From: an uncultured Clostridia bacterium
GTDB taxonomy: Bacteria; Bacillota; Clostridia; Oscillospirales; Acutalibacteraceae
NCBI GenBank assembly: GCA_946186535.1
Contig: CAMHNT010000148.1
Coordinates: 1 to 5,534, forward strand
Direction: 5' to 3'
Length of the DNA: 5,534 nucleotides
A model generated the notes under the pieces. The model did no database searches and had not been told where the DNA came from. It saw nothing but the letters and a program-made list of their open reading frames with translations. Below, in pieces: positions 1-4,913 of this stretch. Every line of letters starts with the position of its first letter. Position 1 is the first letter of the stretch. Position numbers and translations under genes: made by a program.

Positions 1-12
1 GAATTTCAGGAT

Positions 13-20
13 AAAGGAGG
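13..20 (+). promoter_or_regulatory. Strong Shine-Dalgarno with unusually short spacing to ATG
   Basis: AAAGGAGG is an almost full match to the 16S rRNA tail. Only two bases separate it from the ATG at 23, whereas TTG at 29 (third codon, same frame) lies eight bases away, inside the usual window. Which start is used cannot be settled here; the two products differ by two residues. Confidence 0.7.
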
Positions 21-22
21 TT

Positions 23-1348
23 ATGCATTTGTCAAAAAGTATTTTCAAATCCATTATGACACTGATTGCTTTTGCCGGCGTGCTGGTTTTGCTGCTTACA
101 CGCCTTGATCTGATAGCAGTGGTGTTCAAAGAAGTATTTGCGGTGCTTACTCCTTTTCTTGTCGGATTTATTATTGCTTATGTTCTGAATATCCCTTATA
201 TGTTTTTTATGAACAAGGCTTTTAAGTTTATGGACAGAAGTCCTGAGGAACAGGAAAACAAAATAGACGAGTTTATGGCGAAGCTGAGAAAGCCTTTGTC
301 GCTGATTCTGTCTTTTGCGATTTTGTTTGCCGTTGTTATTCTGCTTCTGAGCATTATCATTCCTCAGATTACGAACAGCCTTCAGGGCGTAATAGACAAC
401 TTCGGAATATATTATACGTCGTTCCAGGAGTGGGTGTTCAAGATAGCTGCAAAATTCGGATTTGAATATGAGTTTATGTCTGATGTTTTTGCCGATATCA
501 ATTCGTTCATCGCTCAGTATACAGGCAGCGGAACGGCTGATTCAAGCAGCATGATCGATCTCAGCAACGTTGTATCAGGTCTTACAAATTATCTTTTCCC
601 TCATATATTTGATTTTACCAAAAACCTGTATAATGTTATATATAATGTTGTGCTCAGCGTTATTGTTTCAATATACTATCTTGCGAACAAGGAAACATTA
701 CTGAACCAGACGAAGAAGATAACATATTCTGTAGTTCCTCAGAAGCATCTGGGAAAGGTTCTCAGGATCGTTGATTTGTGTAACAACAAAGTCGGTAAGT
801 TCCTTTACGGAAAAATAATAGACTCGACGATAATAGGACTGCTGTGCTTCATAACTCTTCAGATCTGTAATATTGAATATGCGGTGCTTCTGAGCGTTTT
901 TGTCGGAATTACGAATATAATTCCGTTTTTCGGTCCGATTATCGGCGCTATACCGGGAGTCGTACTTCTTGTGATGATTGATCCGCTTCAGGCATTGGTT
1001 TTTGTGATAATTGTTATAATTCTCCAGCAGCTGGACGGAAACTTCATAGGTCCGAAGATCCTCGGAAATCAGCTCGGTATCTCGGGATTCTGGATTATGT
1101 TCAGTGTTCTTGTTGGCGGAGGGCTGTTCGGATTTATGGGACTTCTCCTGAGCGTTCCGATCTTTGCGGTAATTTATCTCCTTCTCGGTGAAAAAGTTAA
1201 CGACAGACTCGTTCGTCTCGGATATGCGACAGAAGAGAACGTGAGGGTTGACCCGCTTCCGAAGGTTGCGTATGAAGATGGTCACATAATTGTTGACGAT
1301 GATGACGACGATGATATAGTGTTCTTCGAAGAAGACGAAGATGATTAA
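23..1348 (+). CDS. AI-2E family transporter (UPF0118-type membrane protein)
   Basis: Polytopic inner-membrane protein of 441 residues, in the usual range for the AI-2E family (PF01594). Family members have been linked to autoinducer-2 export (TqsA) or Na+/H+ antiport, but most, like this one, have no known substrate. Hydrophobic segments are visible at about 11-27, 30-57, 90-113, 205-222 and several from 265 to 390. The early P44-F-L-V-G-F-I-I-A-Y-V-L-N motif, the G295-I-T-N-I-I-P-F-F-G-P motif and the later D338-G-N-F-I-G-P-K segment are typical of the family. The soluble loop at about 114-200 is also usual. The C-terminus is odd: seven Asp codons in a row (425-431), then I-V-F-F and a further acidic run, giving a strongly negative tail. 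The ATG at 23 sits only two bases after GGAGG, so TTG at 29 is a possible true start. It is probably a separate unit from the operon downstream. Family assignment is firm; substrate is unknown. Confidence 0.93.
   Translation: MHLSKSIFKSIMTLIAFAGVLVLLLTRLDLIAVVFKEVFAVLTPFLVGFIIAYVLNIPYMFFMNKAFKFMDRSPEEQENKIDEFMAKLRKPLSLILSFAILFAVVILLLSIIIPQITNSLQGVIDNFGIYYTSFQEWVFKIAAKFGFEYEFMSDVFADINSFIAQYTGSGTADSSSMIDLSNVVSGLTNYLFPHIFDFTKNLYNVIYNVVLSVIVSIYYLANKETLLNQTKKITYSVVPQKHLGKVLRIVDLCNNKVGKFLYGKIIDSTIIGLLCFITLQICNIEYAVLLSVFVGITNIIPFFGPIIGAIPGVVLLVMIDPLQALVFVIIVIILQQLDGNFIGPKILGNQLGISGFWIMFSVLVGGGLFGFMGLLLSVPIFAVIYLLLGEKVNDRLVRLGYATEENVRVDPLPKVAYEDGHIIVDDDDDDDIVFFEEDEDD
1293..1320 (+). promoter_or_regulatory. 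Candidate SigA promoter inside the acidic-tail codons, reading toward the regulator operon
   Basis: A -35-like TTGACG (1293-1298, 5 of 6 to consensus), a 16-base spacer and a -10-like TATAGT (1315-1320, 5 of 6) preceded by TGA (1312-1314), an extended -10 element. A start near 1327 would give a leader of about 178 bases before the regulator ATG at 1505, carrying the whole inverted repeat at 1388-1484. The stretch also encodes the poly-Asp tail of the AI-2E protein, so the match may partly reflect GAT/GAC codons. Prediction from consensus only. Confidence 0.45.
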
Positions 1349-1387
1349 TTCAAAACAAAATATTGATCAGAATAAATAGTAAATTTC

Positions 1388-1484
1388 CCGAGTGGATATT
1401 CCCAATAAAATGCAATGATTCCGGTTCGGAGATATGTTTAAGGCATATTTGATGAATGATTCAGAAATGGGAATATTCACTTGG
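1388..1484 (+). repeat. Long inverted repeat in the regulator leader (operator pair or structured RNA)
   Basis: The only sizeable intergenic gap (1349-1504) holds two inverted arms, 1391-1404 (AGTGGATATTCCCA) and 1468-1481 (TGGGAATATTCACT). As DNA they are 14-base arms with one mismatch. As RNA the mismatch is a G-U pair, and pairing extends outward to C1388-G1484, giving 17 contiguous pairs including two G-U. The 63-base loop can form two small adjoining hairpins (1420-1430 and 1431-1449). The right arm contains the perfect palindrome GAATATTC (1471-1478). No U-tract follows, so it is not a standard terminator. The SD of the regulator gene lies 10 bases beyond the helix. It could be a pair of autoregulatory operator sites for the RpiR-type protein or a cis-acting RNA; the sequence alone does not decide. 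No terminator for the AI-2E gene is visible in the gap. Confidence 0.7.
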
Positions 1485-1494
1485 TTTCTCGTAT

Positions 1495-1498
1495 GGAG
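1495..1498 (+). promoter_or_regulatory. Shine-Dalgarno that fixes the regulator start at 1505
   Basis: GGAG at 1495-1498 is six bases before the ATG at 1505. The in-frame alternatives, TTG at 1481 and ATG at 1493, have no comparable SD, and TTG 1481 lies in the right arm of the inverted repeat. Starting at 1505 gives M-I-Q-N-L-L-D-R-I, the usual beginning of RpiR-family proteins. Confidence 0.75.
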
Positions 1499-1504
1499 TT
1501 TTAT

Positions 1505-2383
1505 ATGATACAGAATTTATTGGACAGAATACATACCGCCATGGACGGTCTTTCAAAACGGCAGAAGCTGATTGCGGAATATATTATTGAACATTACGAC
1601 AAAGCCGCATACATGACTGCGTCAAAGCTCGGTGAAATGGTCGGCGTAAGTGAATCCACGGTTGTTCGTTTTGCGACGGAAATCGGATATGACGGTTATC
1701 CCGAGCTTCAGAAAGCTATGCAGGAAATGATAAGAGACAAGCTCACTTCCGTACAGCGAATCGACGTCGCTTCAGACAGAATCGACTATGAGGATGTTTT
1801 GTCGAGCGTTCTGAATCAGGACATCAAGCTTATCAAAAAAACTATGGAAGAGAACAACAACGAATCCTTCCGCCGCGCTGTTGATTCAATTGTCAACGCA
1901 AGGACTATATATATTTTTGCCGTTAAAAGCTCGTTTGCTCTTGCACGTTTTCTCGGATATTATTTTGAACTGATATTCGGAAACGTTAAGATTATAGAAA
2001 CAACAAGCAAGACCCAGATGTACGAACAGCTTTTCAGAATTGACAAACAGGATGTTATGATAGGAATAAGCTTTCCACGCTATTCTTCTTCTACGGTGGA
2101 GGCTATGCAGTTTGCGTCGCAGCAATGTTCTCATGTTATTGCAATCACAGACAGTATGACTTCTCCTGTTACTAAGGTTTCGGACTGCGTTCTGATTGCG
2201 AAGAGCGATATGGCGTCGGTCGTTGATTCGCTTGTTGCTCCGCTGAGCCTTATAAATGCGCTTATCGTTGCAACGGTTGAGCAGAAGCGTGATGAGGTTA
2301 CTCAGACTTTCAAACAGCTTGAAAGTATCTGGGACAGATACGATCTCTATATCAAGAACGGGGAGAGCAGAGCCGATGAGTAA
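1505..2383 (+). CDS. MurR/RpiR family transcriptional regulator (HTH + SIS domain)
   Basis: Cytoplasmic DNA-binding regulator of 292 residues, normal for the family. Residues 1-77 form the N-terminal RpiR-type HTH domain (PF01418): L16-S-K-R-Q-K-L-I-A-E-Y-I, then T38-A-S-K-L-G-E-M-V-G-V-S-E-S-T-V-V-R-F, the helix-turn-helix, ending G61-Y-D-G-Y-P-E-L-Q. A linker follows, then a SIS domain (PF01380) from about 131 to 255, which in this family binds phosphosugars. The ligand loop reads A139-V-K-S-S and G187-I-S-F-P-R-Y-S-S-S-T, so S142/S143 and S194-T197 are the likely phosphate contacts; the F-P-R-Y variant replaces the common S-G-x-T form and prevents naming a ligand. It is first in a tight operon, overlapping the next gene by eight bases, and probably regulates itself and the operon through the upstream inverted repeat (inference). 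Family is firm; effector and target are unknown. Longer versions starting at 1481 or 1493 are less likely. Confidence 0.93.
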   Translation: MIQNLLDRIHTAMDGLSKRQKLIAEYIIEHYDKAAYMTASKLGEMVGVSESTVVRFATEIGYDGYPELQKAMQEMIRDKLTSVQRIDVASDRIDYEDVLSSVLNQDIKLIKKTMEENNNESFRRAVDSIVNARTIYIFAVKSSFALARFLGYYFELIFGNVKIIETTSKTQMYEQLFRIDKQDVMIGISFPRYSSSTVEAMQFASQQCSHVIAITDSMTSPVTKVSDCVLIAKSDMASVVDSLVAPLSLINALIVATVEQKRDEVTQTFKQLESIWDRYDLYIKNGESRADE

Positions 2384-3614
2384 TAGAATAATAGTGATCG
2401 GCGCAGGCGCAGCAGGCTGTATGGCAGCAATCACAGCCGCAAAAAGAGGCATTGATGTCATGCTTTTTGACAGGAACCCGAAAATAGGAAGAAAAATTCT
2501 TATTACAGGAAAAGGCCGCTGCAACGTAACGAACAACTGTGACAGGGATACTCTGATATCATCGGTTCCGACAAACAGCCGTTTTCTTTACAGCGCTTTT
2601 TCTGCATTCACTCCTCAGGATACGATGACATTTTTTGAGGAAAACGGCGTACCTCTGAAAACAGAAAGGGGAAACAGAGTATTTCCGAAATCCGACAAAT
2701 CCATGGATATCATAGATTCTCTTTTCCGTCAGATAAGAGAGCTTCATATTAAACTAATAAACGAAAGCGTTACGGAACTTATTATTGAGGACAACAGAGT
2801 GTCGGGAGTTAAAACAGAAATCAAGGATTATTTCGCAGACAGCGTGATAATTTGCTGCGGCGGCTGTTCGTATCCTCAGACCGGGTCTGACGGTTACGGA
2901 TATACGCTTGCAAAACAGGCAGGTCATTCGATCGTTGAGCCGGCTGCGTCGCTTGTGCCTATAGTTATAAAAGAAGAATGGTGCAGTGAGCTTCAGGGCT
3001 TGTCGCTGAAAAATGTTTCGCTGAAAGTAACGAACGACAAGAATAAAGAAGTATTCTCGGATTTCGGAGAAATGATATTCACTCATTACGGAATTTCGGG
3101 TCCTATGGTTCTGAGCGCAAGTTCACACATGAATCTGAAAAAATGCACGGAATATAAGTTTTTCATAGATCTCAAGCCTGCTCTTACATCGGAACAGCTT
3201 GACAAGAGAATCCGGAACGATTTTGAAAAATATATCAACAAGGATATAATTAATTCGCTCAACGATTTGCTTCCGAAAAAATTTATCCCTGTTGCAGTGA
3301 AACTGTCCGGTATCGAGCCACATAAAAAATGTAACGAAATAACAAAAGAGGAGCGGCTCAGACTTCTTTTCGTAATAAAAAAGCTTGAGCTGACTTTCGG
3401 TGAGTTTCGTCCTATTGAAGAGGCTATCGTGACTTCGGGCGGTGTAAAGGTCAAAGAAATAAATCCAAAAACAATGCAGTCAAAGCTTGCGGAAAATCTT
3501 TATTTTGCAGGCGAGGTCATAGACGTTGACGCATATACAGGCGGCTTCAATCTGCAGATAGCCTTTTCTACAGGGTATCTTGCAGGAATATCAATACTTA
3601 ATGATGAGGTGTAA
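2376..3614 (+). CDS. HI0933/BaiN-type FAD-dependent oxidoreductase (aminoacetone oxidase-like family)
   Basis: Flavoprotein of 412 residues, full length for the HI0933/YhiN/BaiN family (PF03486). The FAD-binding Rossmann fold is at the N-terminus: G9-A-G-A-A-G, with acidic D32 at the end of the second strand, then the family signature G38-R-K-I-L-I-T-G-K-G-R-C-N-V-T-N. A middle motif, C160-C-G-G-C-S-Y-P-Q-T-G-S-D-G-Y-G, and the C-terminal T353-S-G-G-V, F377-A-G-E and G389-G-F-N-L-Q-I-A-F-S-T-G motifs close the flavin site. One relative, BaiN of Clostridium scindens, has been reported as a bile-acid pathway reductase, but the family is widespread and its general substrate is not known; no bai genes are visible here. 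The ATG at 2376 has GGGGAGAG at 2360-2367 and overlaps the regulator stop, suggesting translational coupling. An in-frame extension back to 2256 would lie wholly within the regulator and is rejected. Family is certain; reaction is not. Confidence 0.93.
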   Translation: MSNRIIVIGAGAAGCMAAITAAKRGIDVMLFDRNPKIGRKILITGKGRCNVTNNCDRDTLISSVPTNSRFLYSAFSAFTPQDTMTFFEENGVPLKTERGNRVFPKSDKSMDIIDSLFRQIRELHIKLINESVTELIIEDNRVSGVKTEIKDYFADSVIICCGGCSYPQTGSDGYGYTLAKQAGHSIVEPAASLVPIVIKEEWCSELQGLSLKNVSLKVTNDKNKEVFSDFGEMIFTHYGISGPMVLSASSHMNLKKCTEYKFFIDLKPALTSEQLDKRIRNDFEKYINKDIINSLNDLLPKKFIPVAVKLSGIEPHKKCNEITKEERLRLLFVIKKLELTFGEFRPIEEAIVTSGGVKVKEINPKTMQSKLAENLYFAGEVIDVDAYTGGFNLQIAFSTGYLAGISILNDEV

Positions 3615-3617
3615 AAA

Positions 3618-4280
3618 ATGTTTTCAGTTGCAATAGACGGCCCTTCAGGGGCAGGAAAAAGCTCGATTTCAAAGGCAGCGGCAAACCAGCTCGGTTTTAT
3701 TCACGTTGATACAGGCGCTCTGTACAGAGCTTTGGCATTTACTGCTTTAAAAAGTAACATCAATATACATGACGAAATTTTATTAAAAAAATTGTTGGAT
3801 TCGACGAAAGTGGAAATTTCTTTCATTGACGGCGAACAGTCGGTCCTCGTAAACGGAGAAAATGTTTCCGGAAAAATCAGGAGTGAAGAGGTCTCAATGG
3901 GCGCTTCAAATATCTCGAAAATCCCGATTGTACGTGAGTTTTTGCTCGGCCTTCAGAGAGAACTTGCGAAGAAAAACAACGTCATTATGGATGGAAGAGA
4001 CATAGGTACGGTTGTGCTTCCGAATGCCAATGTGAAAATATTTTTAACCGCTTCTCCCGAAAAAAGAGCGGAAAGAAGATACAAACAACTACTTGAAAAA
4101 GATGAGAAAAAGGAGTATAATGATATATTAGAGGATATCATCAAAAGGGATTATCAGGACAGTCACAGGGAGATTGCTCCGCTGAAGCCTGCCGAAGATT
4201 CGGTTCTTCTCGATACTTCGGATCTCAGCTTTGATGAGTCTGTTGATGCAATAAAGAATTTGATTGAGGAAAAGCTATGA
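3618..4280 (+). CDS. cmk: Cytidylate kinase, (d)CMP kinase
   Basis: Phosphorylates CMP and dCMP to the diphosphates with ATP, in the cytoplasm, feeding RNA, DNA and CDP-lipid synthesis. At 220 residues it is the usual length. The P-loop is G8-P-S-G-A-G-K-S15, followed by D31-T-G-A-L-Y-R-A, which helps bind CMP. G126-R-D-I-G-T-V-V-L-P is the second nucleotide-contact block, and the lid and C-terminal block reads R177-D-x-x-D-x-x-R184-x-x-x-P-L-x-x-A, all as in the Cmk family. The start ATG follows the flavoprotein stop by three bases with GAGGTG at 3606-3611, six bases upstream. Its stop overlaps the plsC start (ATGA, 4277-4280). A near-consensus promoter lies inside the Lys/Glu-rich region at codons 159-168. 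The cmk-plsC-ispH order is common in Clostridia. No key residue is missing. Confidence 0.97.
   Translation: MFSVAIDGPSGAGKSSISKAAANQLGFIHVDTGALYRALAFTALKSNINIHDEILLKKLLDSTKVEISFIDGEQSVLVNGENVSGKIRSEEVSMGASNISKIPIVREFLLGLQRELAKKNNVIMDGRDIGTVVLPNANVKIFLTASPEKRAERRYKQLLEKDEKKEYNDILEDIIKRDYQDSHREIAPLKPAEDSVLLDTSDLSFDESVDAIKNLIEEKL
4093..4121 (+). promoter_or_regulatory. Candidate internal SigA promoter within cmk, for plsC-ispH
   Basis: TTGAAA (4093-4098, 5 of 6), a 17-base spacer and a perfect TATAAT (4116-4121). A start near 4128 would lie about 150 bases before plsC. The region is A-rich because it encodes Lys, Glu and Asp, which raises the chance of an accidental match, but both boxes and the spacer length are close to ideal. 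It could let plsC and ispH be transcribed independently of the regulator operon. Confidence 0.45.
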
Positions 4281-4909
4281 GAAAAGATCCTAAGTTTTAT
4301 CCTTTAGCGAGAGTTATCTGCCGTTTCATTTTTAAGGTGATCTATCCGTGCGATATTCAGAACAGTAAATCCCTGCCAGATGATAAAAGAATGATTGTGT
4401 GCAGCAACCACGTTCACAATATTGATCCGGTTCTGATCAATTATTCCCAGAATCGATTGGTACATTTCATGGCTAAAAAGGAACTGTTCAACAACAAGCT
4501 TTTCGCTAAACTCATAACAAGCCTTGGTGCTTTTCCGGTTAACAGAGGAAATGACGGAGGAAAAGCTATCGGCGTAGCGGAGGATTTGCTCCGTGACGAA
4601 AACTGCGTCGGTATCTTCATTGAAGGCAGGCGTTCCAAATCAGGACAGCTCGGAAGACCTCACATAGGTGCGTTTCTTATTGCTTTTGCAACAGATTCTC
4701 CGATCCTGCCTTGCTGCATTACCCCAAAAAAAGGTTTCATAAAACCTTTCAGAAAAACAAAAGTTACCTACGGTGAGCCGATAACCTGTGAAGAACTCGG
4801 AATCAGAGAGGGTACTAATCAGGAGCTTCGTGCCGCTGCCTCAAAGGTAATGGGAATAATTTCCGAAATGCGTGAAAAGCACATTGAAGAATTTAACAGT
4901 AAGAGATGA
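4277..4909 (+). CDS. plsC: 1-acyl-sn-glycerol-3-phosphate acyltransferase (lysophosphatidate acyltransferase, PlsC type)
   Basis: Membrane-associated acyltransferase of 210 residues, typical for short bacterial PlsC proteins (PF01553). It is expected to acylate the sn-2 position of lysophosphatidate to make phosphatidate, the precursor of all phospholipids. Block I is N44-H45-V-H-N-I-D50-P, the catalytic H-x4-D. M65-A-K-K-E-L-F and G84-A-F-P-V-N-R-G form block II. Block III is F114-I-E-G-R-R-S, where the usual sequence is F-P-E-G-T-R-S, so P and T are replaced by I115 and R118; E116 and G117 are kept. Block IV is P142-I-L-P-C-C-I. A moderately hydrophobic N-terminal segment (about 10-25) may touch the membrane. 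The start overlaps the cmk stop by four bases, with TGAGGA about seven bases upstream. Acyl donor (acyl-ACP or acyl-CoA) cannot be told. Family is firm; the exact acceptor is inferred. Confidence 0.92.
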   Translation: MRKDPKFYPLARVICRFIFKVIYPCDIQNSKSLPDDKRMIVCSNHVHNIDPVLINYSQNRLVHFMAKKELFNNKLFAKLITSLGAFPVNRGNDGGKAIGVAEDLLRDENCVGIFIEGRRSKSGQLGRPHIGAFLIAFATDSPILPCCITPKKGFIKPFRKTKVTYGEPITCEELGIREGTNQELRAAASKVMGIISEMREKHIEEFNSKR

Positions 4910-4913
4910 TTTA

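Noticed and set aside
698..1285. 195-codon minus-strand frame opposite the AI-2E gene
   Set aside because: It lies fully antisense to a conserved membrane protein, its product is rich in Arg, Asn, Lys and Tyr without recognisable domains, and I saw no SD or promoter for it.
1349..1390. Search for a terminator after the AI-2E gene
   Set aside because: No stable G+C-rich stem followed by a T-run was found, so read-through into the regulator remains possible.
1449..1477. Second possible regulator promoter, TTGATG (1449-1454) with AATATT (1472-1477)
   Set aside because: Both boxes match only 4 of 6 positions and the -10 falls on the repeat arm; the 1293-1320 candidate is much better.
2256..2375. 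Upstream extension of the flavoprotein frame by 40 codons
   Set aside because: It overlaps the SIS domain of the regulator in another frame, and family proteins begin just before the G-x-G-x-x-G motif, matching ATG 2376.
1886..2536. 216-codon minus-strand frame opposite the regulator and flavoprotein genes
   Set aside because: It crosses a junction of two well-supported + strand genes and has no recognisable motif; it is a reflection of their codon pattern.
3086..3454. 122-codon minus-strand frame opposite the flavoprotein gene
   Set aside because: Antisense to conserved coding sequence, Ser-rich, with no domain.
4730..4749. AAAGGTTT / AAACCTTT hairpin within plsC, followed on the minus strand by a T-run, resembling a terminator
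   Set aside because: The stem has only two G-C pairs and there is no minus-strand gene to terminate; on the + strand no U-tract follows. It encodes K-G-F-I-K-P-F in a conserved region.
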